A DNA stretch of 64,000 nucleotides, taken from NCBI GenBank assembly GCA_020636915.1, contig JACJWV010000020.1, positions 1 to 64,000 on the forward strand, given 5' to 3'. The notes beneath the pieces were generated by a model. That model searched no databases. It was given only the letters and a program-made list of their open reading frames with translations, and had not been told where the DNA came from. Both the position numbers and the translations under genes were made by a program. Source of the stretch: Nocardioides sp. (lineage in GTDB: Bacteria; Actinomycetota; Actinomycetes; Propionibacteriales; Nocardioidaceae). Below, piece by piece: positions 1-7,545 of the stretch (positions are counted from its first letter, which is position 1; each line of letters opens with the position of its first letter).

Positions 1-1072
1 CACCGAGGTCGACGAGCGGCCGGGTCGAGGGGTACTGCTCGGCGACCCAACGGGCGAACGACGTCGGCTCGGTGGGCAGCTTGCGCCCGGTCGAGGCGTA
101 GAACGCGTCCCAGTACTTGCGGTTGGTGCGCAGGCCGCCGAACCACCCGTTGAGCCGGCGCGACAACCACAGGGGGGTCTCGTACTTGAAGGAGGGGTCC
201 GGGACGCGCCAGCCCGGGCCGTAGGTCAGGGCCAGCAGCTGCTCGTAGTCCGCAGGTGCCGGGAACCCGCGTCCGTGCAGCTCCACGGTGGTGAGCGGGA
301 GGACCCGCTCCGGCGGGATGTCGAAGCCGGTGTCCTGCGGCATGTAGAGCCGGTCCCCGACCCAGTGGGCGGCGAAGACGTCGACGAACCGGTGCGATCC
401 GTCCTCGTGGTCGATCCGGACGTTCACCCGACTGCCGGAGCCGCGGCGCACGTGCCAGCCGTGGTCCCGCAGCACCCGCTCGACGTGGAAGCCCTCGCGG
501 ACCACGTCGACGGGGTAGCGGTGCTCGCTGAGGTAGGCGACGTCGACGTCGTTGTCGTGCCCGATCAGCCGGCCGTTGCGCACGGCGCCCAGCAGGGTGC
601 CGTAGCAGATGAACGCGGGCAGGCCGGCCTCGTCGCGGATCGTGGCGAGCAGCGCGTCCACCTTGCCGAGGAAGGCGTCGACGGAGTCCGGGTCCTCCGC
701 CGACAGCGGGCGGGTCAGGCGGCCGTACTTGTCCAGGATGAGCTGGTTGCCCTGGGAGTCGGTGACCTCGACAACGCGGTGGTCGGCGCCGCGGAAGACG
801 TGGTGACCGGTGGCGACCACGACCCGGTCGGCGTGCTCGCGCAGGACGATGTCGGCCCGGCCGTTCAGGTGGCGGCGCAGCGCCTTCGGCCAGGGGACCA
901 CGGCCTCGCCACGACGCTCCTCGGCGTCGCGTGCGGGTTGCAGGGACCACACGTGGCCGCCGTTGAGCAGCACGTCGTAGGTCAGGGCCGGGTCGACGTC
1001 GACCGGCAGGTGCACGACCTCGTCGTCGACGACCAGCTCGGTGGCACCGAGTGCCGGCTCGCCGCCACTCAC
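1..1072 (-). CDS. LicD-family transferase fused to a methyltransferase (3' end outside window)
   Basis: Only the first 357 codons are visible; the gene runs off the left edge. The GTG start at 1072 overlaps the upstream sulfotransferase stop by 4 bases (GTGA), so the two are probably translationally coupled. Residues about 135-300 form a LicD/fukutin-type domain: YGTLLGAVRNG (157-167) is followed by HDNDVDV (172-178), which carries the acidic metal-binding residues. From about residue 319 (KYWDAF) a second domain begins, and the last visible residues, PLVDLG, look like motif I of a class I SAM-dependent methyltransferase. LicD-type enzymes move phosphocholine or polyol-phosphate from a CDP-activated donor onto surface glycans. 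The inference is that this fusion decorates the polymer handled by the neighbouring ABC exporter; donor and acceptor are unknown. The N-terminal 130 residues are not recognised. Confidence 0.85.
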   Translation of the reverse strand, partial: MSGGEPALGATELVVDDEVVHLPVDVDPALTYDVLLNGGHVWSLQPARDAEERRGEAVVPWPKALRRHLNGRADIVLREHADRVVVATGHHVFRGADHRVVEVTDSQGNQLILDKYGRLTRPLSAEDPDSVDAFLGKVDALLATIRDEAGLPAFICYGTLLGAVRNGRLIGHDNDVDVAYLSEHRYPVDVVREGFHVERVLRDHGWHVRRGSGSRVNVRIDHEDGSHRFVDVFAAHWVGDRLYMPQDTGFDIPPERVLPLTTVELHGRGFPAPADYEQLLALTYGPGWRVPDPSFKYETPLWLSRRLNGWFGGLRTNRKYWDAFYASTGRKLPTEPTSFARWVAEQYPSTRPLVDLG

Positions 1073-2184
1073 GAGTCGCTCCGGCCGGGTCGCACCCGGC
1101 GCGCTGCGCGACGCAGCCGGGGCAACCGGCCGCCGGCGCCGCCGCTGCGCGCGCGGTCGCGCCACTTGTTCCGGTCGAGCGTCATGGCGCGCATGTCGCG
1201 GATCATCTGCTCGATCGCCCGGGCCGCCACCTGCACCATCTCCTCGTCGGTCACCCGGTCCGGGTGCGGTCCGTCGGTGGACGGGCAGTCGATGGTGAGG
1301 TCGGCGAGGTCGCCGGCGACCGGGAAGCCGCCTCGCGTGATGGCGGCCACGGTCTCCTCCGCACGGCGTCGCAGCTCGCCGACGTACTGCTCGCCCGGGT
1401 AGAACCTGGAGCCCTTCTGGGGGACGAGCACCTCGTGACCGAAGTACCTGCGCACCCACCGGTGCCGGGTGGGACCGTCCTCCAGGGGACCGGAGAGGTA
1501 GGGCTTGACCTGGCGCAGCAGGGCCGCCTGCGCGGCGCCGAGCGACTCGTTGGGGTAGGAGACCTCGAGGTCGAACTCACGGTCGTCGAGGTCCAGGGTC
1601 TCGACCCAACGCTTCCACAGCAGGTCCCGGGGCGACCCCGGCGGCGGCACCGTGACGACGTGGATGCGGTCGGCCGGCACGACGCCGGACCAGGTCGCCA
1701 GGATCGCCGGCACGTCCTGCGAGGCCCAGCCCCACGCGCCGCGCCTCTTGCCGGCGAACGCCTCGTCCACGAACTGGTCGAAGCCCCCGTCGTAGCTCAT
1801 CTTGAGGGCCTCCTGCCACAGGGCGGGGAACTGGAGGCAGTAGGCGCGGACGGTCAGCACGACGTGGACCTCGGCGGGCTGCAGGTCCTCGACGACCCGG
1901 CGGGCCTGCTCGGCGGTCGACATGCAGAAGAACTCGTGCGACACCAGGCCGACGCCGTCCCACCCGCGCAGCTCGGCGACCAGGTCGTCCCAGGCGCCCG
2001 CATGTCCGTCCTGCTGGCGCGCACCGCGTACCTGCTGGAAGGCCTGGAAGTGGTCCAGCCGCTCGTGGCCCGGGTAGAGCACCCCCTGCCGCCTCAGCTG
2101 GGGCCGGTTGGCCCACATCGTGGTCTGGAGGAAGGTGGTGCCGCTCTTGGGCAGACCGATGTGCAGGAAGACCCTGCTCGCCAC
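1069..2184 (-). CDS. Sulfotransferase-family protein
   Basis: A 371-residue cytoplasmic protein with a P-loop-like 5'-phosphosulfate-binding motif, HIGLPKSGTTFLQ, at residues 8-20, typical of PAPS-dependent sulfotransferases. A second conserved strand, VVLTVRAYCLQFP (about residues 110-122), lies where the 3'-phosphate-binding region is expected. It has no signal peptide or membrane segment. It is the middle gene of a three-gene leftward operon, 7 bases after a small coiled-coil protein and overlapping the LicD-type gene by 4 bases. This suggests it sulfates the same glycan that the LicD fusion modifies, but the acceptor is inferred from context only. A clear paralogue is encoded at 51546-52670. 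The last 30 residues are Arg/Gly-rich and probably disordered. Confidence 0.88.
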   Translation of the reverse strand: MASRVFLHIGLPKSGTTFLQTTMWANRPQLRRQGVLYPGHERLDHFQAFQQVRGARQQDGHAGAWDDLVAELRGWDGVGLVSHEFFCMSTAEQARRVVEDLQPAEVHVVLTVRAYCLQFPALWQEALKMSYDGGFDQFVDEAFAGKRRGAWGWASQDVPAILATWSGVVPADRIHVVTVPPPGSPRDLLWKRWVETLDLDDREFDLEVSYPNESLGAAQAALLRQVKPYLSGPLEDGPTRHRWVRRYFGHEVLVPQKGSRFYPGEQYVGELRRRAEETVAAITRGGFPVAGDLADLTIDCPSTDGPHPDRVTDEEMVQVAARAIEQMIRDMRAMTLDRNKWRDRARSGGAGGRLPRLRRAARRVRPGRSDS

Positions 2185-2191
2185 TCGACCG

Positions 2192-2518
2192 TCACCCCGG
2201 TCCGGGGCGCTGCGACTCGTGCGCCTCGGTGGTGGTCGGGCCCGATGCGGCCGGTCGGCCGTCGCCGGCCTCGGACGCCAGGCGGGTGGTGTTGCTCGCG
2301 AGGTAGGCGTCGACCCGGTCCTGGTCGCGCTGGCTCAGCGGCACCAGGAGTTCCTCGACGACGTCCATCAGCTCGGCCAGGCGGCGGTTCAGGCGACGCG
2401 ACTCCTGCATCTCCTCCTCGAGGGCCTCGACGCGCGCCTTCAAGCCCTGGTCGCGGCCGGCGAGACCGCGCAGGTTCGGCGCACCGAGCCGGCGCAAGCG
2501 GCGCGGACGGTCGGGCAT
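2192..2518 (-). CDS. Small coiled-coil protein (DUF6752-like)
   Basis: A 108-residue protein with an Arg-rich start (PDRPRRLRRLG), then a long amphipathic helix at about residues 22-75 with heptad-like Leu, Val and Met spacing (ARVEALEEEMQ, RLNRRLAELMDVVEELL), and a polar disordered tail. No catalytic motif is visible. It is first in the leftward operon, 7 bases before the sulfotransferase. It resembles the small proteins that accompany glycan sulfotransferase and glycosyltransferase genes in Nocardioidaceae. I think it belongs to DUF6752, but that family assignment is from memory and uncertain. A role as an oligomerisation or membrane-tethering partner for the sulfotransferase is possible but unproven. 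A -10 like TAGGCT lies 41 bases upstream, and a GAAGGA ribosome-binding site precedes the ATG. Confidence 0.7.
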   Translation of the reverse strand: MPDRPRRLRRLGAPNLRGLAGRDQGLKARVEALEEEMQESRRLNRRLAELMDVVEELLVPLSQRDQDRVDAYLASNTTRLASEAGDGRPAASGPTTTEAHESQRPGPG

Positions 2519-2559
2519 GTCGCATCATCCTTCGGGTGGTGGAGTCCAGGAGCGGGGCT

Positions 2560-2565
2560 AGCCTA
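2560..2565 (-). promoter_or_regulatory. Predicted -10 box (TAGGCT) of the leftward glycan-decoration operon
   Basis: Read leftward, TAGGCT matches the actinobacterial TANNNT -10 consensus and lies 41 bases before the ATG at 2518. The 211-base gap between 2518 and 2730 separates divergent genes and must hold promoters for both directions. No clear -35 is seen. Confidence 0.45.
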
Positions 2566-2640
2566 CGACCGGCCCGCCGCGGGCGACGACCCACCGGCCC
2601 GGCGCGCCTCGGCGATGCGCTGCGGCCGTGGCCGTCGCGG

Positions 2641-2646
2641 TAGGTT
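2641..2646 (+). promoter_or_regulatory. Predicted -10 box (TAGGTT) for the NTP transferase gene
   Basis: TAGGTT lies 83 bases before the GTG at 2730, in the divergent intergenic region. It implies a 5' leader of about 75 bases, with the ribosome-binding site AGAAAGG (2715-2721) at its end. No good -35 is visible. Confidence 0.4.
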
Positions 2647-2729
2647 GGCCGACCGAGCCGCCGTCGAGGCGACTCCCTGCCCCGCATCTGTGCGTCGCGG
2701 CAGGACTTCTCGTCAGAAAGGCCGTCGAC

Positions 2730-3464
2730 GTGATCGGCATCGTGCTCGCCGCTGGAGCGGGGCGCAGGCTGCGCCCCTACACCGACTCGCTGCCCAAGGC
2801 GCTCGTACCCGTCGACGGCGACACCACGATCCTCGACATCGCCCTGCGCAACTTCGCCGCCGTCGAGCTGCGTGACGTGGCCGTCGTCGTGGGCTACGCC
2901 GCCGAGGCGGTCGAGGAGCGGCGCGCCTCCCTCGAGAGCCGGTACGGCGTGAAGCTCGAGCTGGTCTACAACGACAAGGCAGAGGTCTGGAACAACGCCT
3001 ACTCGCTGTGGTGCGCACGTGACCACATGTCCGACGGGGCGCTCCTCGTCAACGGGGACACCGTCCACCCGGTCGCCGTCGAGGAGACGCTCCTGGCCGC
3101 CCGCGGCCCCGGCATCCTGCTCGCCGTCGACACCGAGAAGCGGCTCGCGGAGGAGGAGATGAAGATCCGCCTCGACGACTCGGGCCGTCTGGTGTCCATC
3201 ACCAAGCTCATGGACCCGGCGTCGGCGTACGCCGAGTACATCGGAGCGACCCTGATCGAGGGGTCCGCGGCTCCGCGGCTGGCCGACGCCCTGCGCGCGA
3301 CCTTCGAGCGCGATCCGCAGCTGTACTACGAGGACGGCTACCAGTACCTCGCCGACCACGGCGAGGACCTGGGCCTCGCCCCACTGCCGGCCAGCACCGC
3401 GTGGGTCGAGGTGGACGACCACGCCGACCTCGCCCGAGCCCGGGAGATCGCATGCCACTACTAG
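2730..3464 (+). CDS. NTP transferase (LicC/phosphocholine-cytidylyltransferase-like)
   Basis: A 244-residue nucleotidyltransferase. The GTG start is chosen because it directly opens the catalytic fold (VIGIVLAAGAGRRL, residues 1-14) and follows an AGAAAGG ribosome-binding site; the open frame extends further upstream but without recognisable sequence. LAAGAGRRLRPYTDSLPKAL (6-25) is the nucleotide-binding loop with the catalytic Arg and Lys of sugar-phosphate nucleotidyltransferases. NGDTV (about 107-111) supplies the metal-binding Asp. The closest functional picture is LicC-like enzymes that make CDP-choline or CDP-polyols. It overlaps the next gene, a glycerol-1-phosphate-dehydrogenase-like enzyme, by 13 bases. 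The two probably act in succession: the dehydrogenase makes a polyol phosphate and this enzyme activates it. The exact nucleotide and substrate are inferred. Confidence 0.85.
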   Translation: MIGIVLAAGAGRRLRPYTDSLPKALVPVDGDTTILDIALRNFAAVELRDVAVVVGYAAEAVEERRASLESRYGVKLELVYNDKAEVWNNAYSLWCARDHMSDGALLVNGDTVHPVAVEETLLAARGPGILLAVDTEKRLAEEEMKIRLDDSGRLVSITKLMDPASAYAEYIGATLIEGSAAPRLADALRATFERDPQLYYEDGYQYLADHGEDLGLAPLPASTAWVEVDDHADLARAREIACHY

Positions 3465-4528
3465 CGCGGATGCTGGCCAGCCCCCTCCACCTCGAGATCG
3501 GGGCGGGGGCCGTCGAGGGCGTCCCGCAGCTCCTGCACGACCGTTACATCTCGACGACCGGCAGCGTGCTGGTGGCGGTCGGACCGTCGACCGGGGACGA
3601 GATCTGGCAGCGACTCGAACCGAGGCTCCCCGGCGCGACCTTCCGCGCCGTCCACGAGGCCAGCCTCTCCGCAGCCACCGAGCTCCAGGTCGCCCTGGGG
3701 GAGCGGGGGTACGACGCCGTGGTCGCGATCGGCGGCGGCAAGACCCTCGACGTCGCCAAGTACGCCGCGACCCGCGCCGGCATCCCGATGATCGCGGTCG
3801 CCACCAACCTCGCGCACGACGGCATCTGCTCTCCGGTCGCGTCCCTCGAGCACGCCCACGGCAAGGGCTCCTTCGGCGTCGCGATGCCGCTCTCGGTGGT
3901 CGTCGACCTCGACTACGTCCGGGCCGCGCCCGCACCGCTGGTGTCCGGCGGGATCGGCGACGTGGTCAGCAACCTGTCCGCGATCGAGGACTGGCTGCTC
4001 GCGGGTGCGCAGCGTGGTGAGCCCGTGGACGGGCTCGCGCTGGCCTTCGCGCGCACCGCCGCCGAGGCCGTCATCGGCCGCACCGACTCGGTGCAGGACG
4101 AGGCCTTCCTCGTCGTGCTGGCCGAGGCCCTGGTCCTCTCCGGCATGGCCATGGCCGCGGCGGGCACGTCGCGTCCCTGCAGCGGGGCGTGCCACGAGAT
4201 CCTCCACGCCGTCGACCAGCTCTACCCGGGGACGGCCGGCCACGGGGAGTTGGCCGGACTGGGGGCGGCGTTCGCGACCTACCTGCGCGGTCAGGAGGAC
4301 CGGTTCGCGCAGGTCGTCACCTGCCTGACCCGCCACGAGCTCCCGTGCCTGCCCGGCGAGGTCGGCCTGTCGCAGGACCAGTTCACGGCGGCGGTGCTGG
4401 CGGCGCCCGAGACCCGTCCGGACCGCTACACGATCCTGGAGCACCTCGCGATGGACGACGGCCTCGCCGCCGAGCGGGTGGGGGACTTCGTCACCGCGGT
4501 GGAGCAGGTGCGGACGGGCGTCCGCTGA
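3452..4528 (+). CDS. sn-Glycerol-1-phosphate-dehydrogenase-like enzyme (iron-containing alcohol dehydrogenase fold)
   Basis: A 358-residue protein; the ATG at 3452 lies inside the end of the previous gene and follows a GGGAG ribosome-binding site. Residues about 90-112 (AIGGGKTLDVAKYAATRAG) are the Gly-rich NAD(P)-binding loop of the glycerol-1-phosphate dehydrogenase / dehydroquinate synthase fold. AHDGICSP (about 129-136) supplies the usual Asp metal ligand. GACHEILHAVD and GTAGHGEL (about 246-270) supply the two His ligands. Such enzymes (archaeal EgsA, Bacillus AraM) reduce dihydroxyacetone phosphate to sn-glycerol-1-phosphate, the enantiomer unusual in bacteria. Coupling to an NTP transferase suggests an activated glycerol-1-phosphate donor for glycan decoration. 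A related polyol or another keto-phosphate remains possible. Confidence 0.82.
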   Translation: MPLLARMLASPLHLEIGAGAVEGVPQLLHDRYISTTGSVLVAVGPSTGDEIWQRLEPRLPGATFRAVHEASLSAATELQVALGERGYDAVVAIGGGKTLDVAKYAATRAGIPMIAVATNLAHDGICSPVASLEHAHGKGSFGVAMPLSVVVDLDYVRAAPAPLVSGGIGDVVSNLSAIEDWLLAGAQRGEPVDGLALAFARTAAEAVIGRTDSVQDEAFLVVLAEALVLSGMAMAAAGTSRPCSGACHEILHAVDQLYPGTAGHGELAGLGAAFATYLRGQEDRFAQVVTCLTRHELPCLPGEVGLSQDQFTAAVLAAPETRPDRYTILEHLAMDDGLAAERVGDFVTAVEQVRTGVR

Positions 4529-4574
4529 CCACCGCGCGGCCCGTGCTGATGCGGTCGGGCCAGGGCACCGCTGG

Positions 4575-4580
4575 TAGTCT
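4575..4580 (+). promoter_or_regulatory. Predicted -10 box (TAGTCT) for the galactosyltransferase-exporter operon
   Basis: TAGTCT sits in the 91-base gap after the dehydrogenase gene and 39 bases before the GTG at 4620. The leader carries ACAAGGA just ahead of the start. This suggests that the GlfT2-like gene and the exporter have their own promoter. Confidence 0.45.
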
Positions 4581-4619
4581 TCCCGGCGTCTCCGCCGCCC
4601 CACGACAAGGATCTCGAAC

Positions 4620-6653
4620 GTGGCAAACGCCTCCGGGAGCGTGACCGGAACCAACCAGGATCCCGCCTCCCACGAAGGCTTCCGGGTGGTTCAGCGCACC
4701 ATCATGCGAGCCTCCCAGGAGCTCGACGTCCGGGCGCTCTACATGGGCGCCGTGACGTCGATGGCCAGCAGCGCGGACGGCTCCTCCGGGCAGTCCGGCG
4801 GCGGTGAGCGCACCGAGCGGTCCAAGAACACCAGCGAGCAGACGCCGGTGGCCGACACCGGCATGATCGGCTACGGACGCGTCGACGAGAACGACCACAC
4901 CGTCGCCGAGAAGGGCCGACGGATCACCTTCGGCACCTACTTCAACGCCTTTCCCGCCAGCTACTGGCGGCGGTGGACCGACCACCGCACGGTGCGGCTC
5001 GTGCTGCGCGCCCGCGGCGAGGGTGCGCTGATCATCTACCGGTCCACGGCCCGCGGCCACGTGATCCGGGTCGACTCGATCACGCTCGACGGCGACGAGG
5101 CGGTCACGATCACGCGCGACCTCACGCTCGACCCCTTCATCGACGGTGGCTGGTACTGGTTCGACCTCGAGGCCGGGGACCGTGAGGCGGCGCTCGAGAG
5201 CGCCGAGTGGATGATCGAGACCGATCGTCAGCAGGTCGGGCGGGTCAGCATCGGGATCACCACCTTCAACCGCCCCGACTTCTGCAGCGACCAGCTGGTC
5301 GCGCTGTCGAAGGACCCCTCGACGCTGGAGATCCTCGACGACGTCTTCGTGGTCGACCAGGGCAACCAGAAGGTGGTCGACACCCCGGAGTACGCCGAGG
5401 CCAAGGCGGTGCTGGGCGACCGGCTGCACGTCATCGACCAGCCGAACCTGGGCGGATCGGGCGGCTTCTCGCGCGCCATGTACGAGACCGTCCAGCGTGG
5501 CCAGTCCGACTACGTCCTGCTGCTCGACGACGACGTGGTCTGCGAGCTCGAGGGCATCAAGCGCGCCGTCGCCTTCTCCGACCTCGCGCGCCGCCCCACG
5601 ATCGTCGGCGGTCACATGTTCAGCCTCTACGACCGCACCGTGATGCACGCCTACGGCGAGGCACTCTCGAAGTGGACCTGGTTCTGGGGCCCCGCGCCGC
5701 AGACCAAGCACTCCCACGACTGGGCCCGCCGGCCGCTGCGCTCCACGCCGTGGCTGCACCGCCGGATCGACGTCGACTACACCGGGTGGTGGATGTCCCT
5801 GGTCCCGACCGCGGTGATCCGCGAGATCGGGCTGTCGATGCCCATGTTCATCAAGTGGGACGACGCGGAGTTCGGCCTGCGCGCCGGGCAGGCGGGGTTC
5901 CCCACGGTCACCATGCCCGGCGCCGCCGTCTGGCACGTGCCGTGGACCGAGAAGGACGACACGCTCGACTGGCAGGCCTACTTCCACGAGCGCAACCGCC
6001 TCGTCTCGGCGCTGCTGCACTCGCCCTACGACCACGGTGGCCGGCTCGTCGTCGAGAGCCTGACCAACCACGCCAAGCGCCTGGTCTCGATGCAGTACGG
6101 CACCGGCGAGCTGATCATGCTGGCCCTGCGCGACGTCCTGGAGGGACCGGAGCGGATGCACGGCGACATGGCCGGGAGGCTGCCGCACCTGCGCTCGACA
6201 GTGAAGGGGTACGACGACGCCCGGACGAGCCCCGACCTGGAGGTCTTCCCGACCCCTCGCATGAAGAAGCCACCGCGCAAGGGCAAGGGCGTCGCGAACC
6301 CCACGAGCATGCCGGGCAAGGTCATGATGGCCGCCACCGGCTTGCTCCGGCAGGTCTCGTCGCCGCGCGAGATGTCCTCGGAGTTCCCCGAGGGGATCGT
6401 CCCGCACGTCGACCAGCGGTGGTTCCGCCTGGCGCACTACGACTCCGCCATCGTCTCGACGGCCGACGGCACCGGCGCCGCGTGGTACCGCCGTGACCGC
6501 AAGCAGTTCATGGACCAGTTGCGTCGGTCCACCGCCCTGCACGCTCGCCTCTACGAGGAGTGGCCGGAGCTGAGCGCGCGCTACAAGGAGGCCCTCGGGG
6601 CCCTCACCTCCCCCGAGGTGTGGAAGGCCTCCTTCGAGGGGACCGATGGCTGA
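4620..6653 (+). CDS. GlfT2-like galactofuranosyltransferase
   Basis: A 677-residue family 2 glycosyltransferase with the architecture of mycobacterial GlfT2. It has an N-terminal beta-rich region (about 75-190), a GT-A domain opening with RVSIGITTFNRP (208-219), the DDD metal motif at 303-305, KWDDAEFG around 412-419 supplying the catalytic acid residues, VWH at 437-439, and a helical C-terminal domain. No membrane span is evident. GlfT2 polymerises the galactan chain by alternating beta-1,5 and beta-1,6 transfer of galactofuranose from UDP-Galf at the inner membrane face. No UDP-galactopyranose mutase (glf) gene lies in the window. The GTG start is preceded by ACAAGGA. The 3' end overlaps the permease gene by 8 bases. 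Residues 50-75 are Ser/Gly-rich and probably disordered. Confidence 0.88.
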   Translation: MANASGSVTGTNQDPASHEGFRVVQRTIMRASQELDVRALYMGAVTSMASSADGSSGQSGGGERTERSKNTSEQTPVADTGMIGYGRVDENDHTVAEKGRRITFGTYFNAFPASYWRRWTDHRTVRLVLRARGEGALIIYRSTARGHVIRVDSITLDGDEAVTITRDLTLDPFIDGGWYWFDLEAGDREAALESAEWMIETDRQQVGRVSIGITTFNRPDFCSDQLVALSKDPSTLEILDDVFVVDQGNQKVVDTPEYAEAKAVLGDRLHVIDQPNLGGSGGFSRAMYETVQRGQSDYVLLLDDDVVCELEGIKRAVAFSDLARRPTIVGGHMFSLYDRTVMHAYGEALSKWTWFWGPAPQTKHSHDWARRPLRSTPWLHRRIDVDYTGWWMSLVPTAVIREIGLSMPMFIKWDDAEFGLRAGQAGFPTVTMPGAAVWHVPWTEKDDTLDWQAYFHERNRLVSALLHSPYDHGGRLVVESLTNHAKRLVSMQYGTGELIMLALRDVLEGPERMHGDMAGRLPHLRSTVKGYDDARTSPDLEVFPTPRMKKPPRKGKGVANPTSMPGKVMMAATGLLRQVSSPREMSSEFPEGIVPHVDQRWFRLAHYDSAIVSTADGTGAAWYRRDRKQFMDQLRRSTALHARLYEEWPELSARYKEALGALTSPEVWKASFEGTDG

Positions 6654-7545
6654 ATCCGCTTCGGCGGTACGTGTCGGCACGACCGAGCTGGCACCGCTCG
6701 CGCCTCCCACGTCGTCGACCGGCCTGTTCGAGGTCTTCCGGAGGCGTTACCTCCTGCGCCTGCTGGTCGGGCGTGAGATCAGCGCGCGCTACCAGGGCTC
6801 GGTGCTCGGACTGCTGTGGTCGTACGTCAACCCGCTGACGCAGTTCTGCATCTACTACTTCGTCGTCGGGATCCTGTTCAATCTGCACAGCAACGTGCAG
6901 AACTTCGCGATCCACATGTTCTGCGGCATGGTGATCGTCCACTTCTTCAACGAGACGTTCAACGCCGGGACCCGCTCGATCGTCCGCAACCGCTCGCTGG
7001 TGAAGAAGATGGCGATGCCGCGCGAGATGTTCCCGGTCGCGTCGATGCTCGTCTCGCTCTACCACGTGATCCCGCAGATGATCATCCTCGTGGTGGTCTG
7101 CCTGCTGACCGGGTGGCTGCCCGGTCCCGGCGACCCGATCGCGATCATCTTGTCGGTGGCGATCATCATGACGCTCGGGACGGCGATGGCCCTGCTGTTC
7201 AGCGCCGCGAACGTGTTCTTCCGCGACGTCTCCAACGTCGCGTCGATCATGACGAACTTCGTGCGGTTCGGCGTCCCGATGATCTACCCCTACAGCCTGG
7301 TCGCCGAGCGGTTCAACGGCCACACCGAGCTCTACCTGGCCGATCCCCTCGCGGAGGCCGTGCTGCTCATGCAGCGGGCGTTCTGGGTCGGCACGACGTC
7401 GGACCCCTCCGCCACGATCGCCCAGCACATGCCCGACCACCTCTACCTGCGCAGCATCATCGCGCTCGGCATCTCGCTGGTGGTTCTCGGCATCGGCCAG
7501 GTCGTCTTCTCGCGTCTGGAGAACAGAATCCCGGAGCGCCTCTGA
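6646..7545 (+). CDS. wzm: ABC-2 type polysaccharide exporter permease (Wzm/TagG-like)
   Basis: A 299-residue integral membrane protein with a cytoplasmic N-terminus and about six hydrophobic segments between residues 55 and 295. It has the ABC-2 family pattern REISARYQGSVLGLLWSYVNP near residues 43-63, typical of O-antigen and teichoic-acid exporter permeases. It starts inside the end of the GlfT2-like gene and its stop overlaps the ATPase start (TGATG), so the three genes form one translationally coupled unit. In mycobacteria the equivalent Wzm/Wzt pair moves lipid-linked galactan across the membrane. The same role is inferred here. Confidence 0.9.
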   Translation: MAESASAVRVGTTELAPLAPPTSSTGLFEVFRRRYLLRLLVGREISARYQGSVLGLLWSYVNPLTQFCIYYFVVGILFNLHSNVQNFAIHMFCGMVIVHFFNETFNAGTRSIVRNRSLVKKMAMPREMFPVASMLVSLYHVIPQMIILVVVCLLTGWLPGPGDPIAIILSVAIIMTLGTAMALLFSAANVFFRDVSNVASIMTNFVRFGVPMIYPYSLVAERFNGHTELYLADPLAEAVLLMQRAFWVGTTSDPSATIAQHMPDHLYLRSIIALGISLVVLGIGQVVFSRLENRIPERL

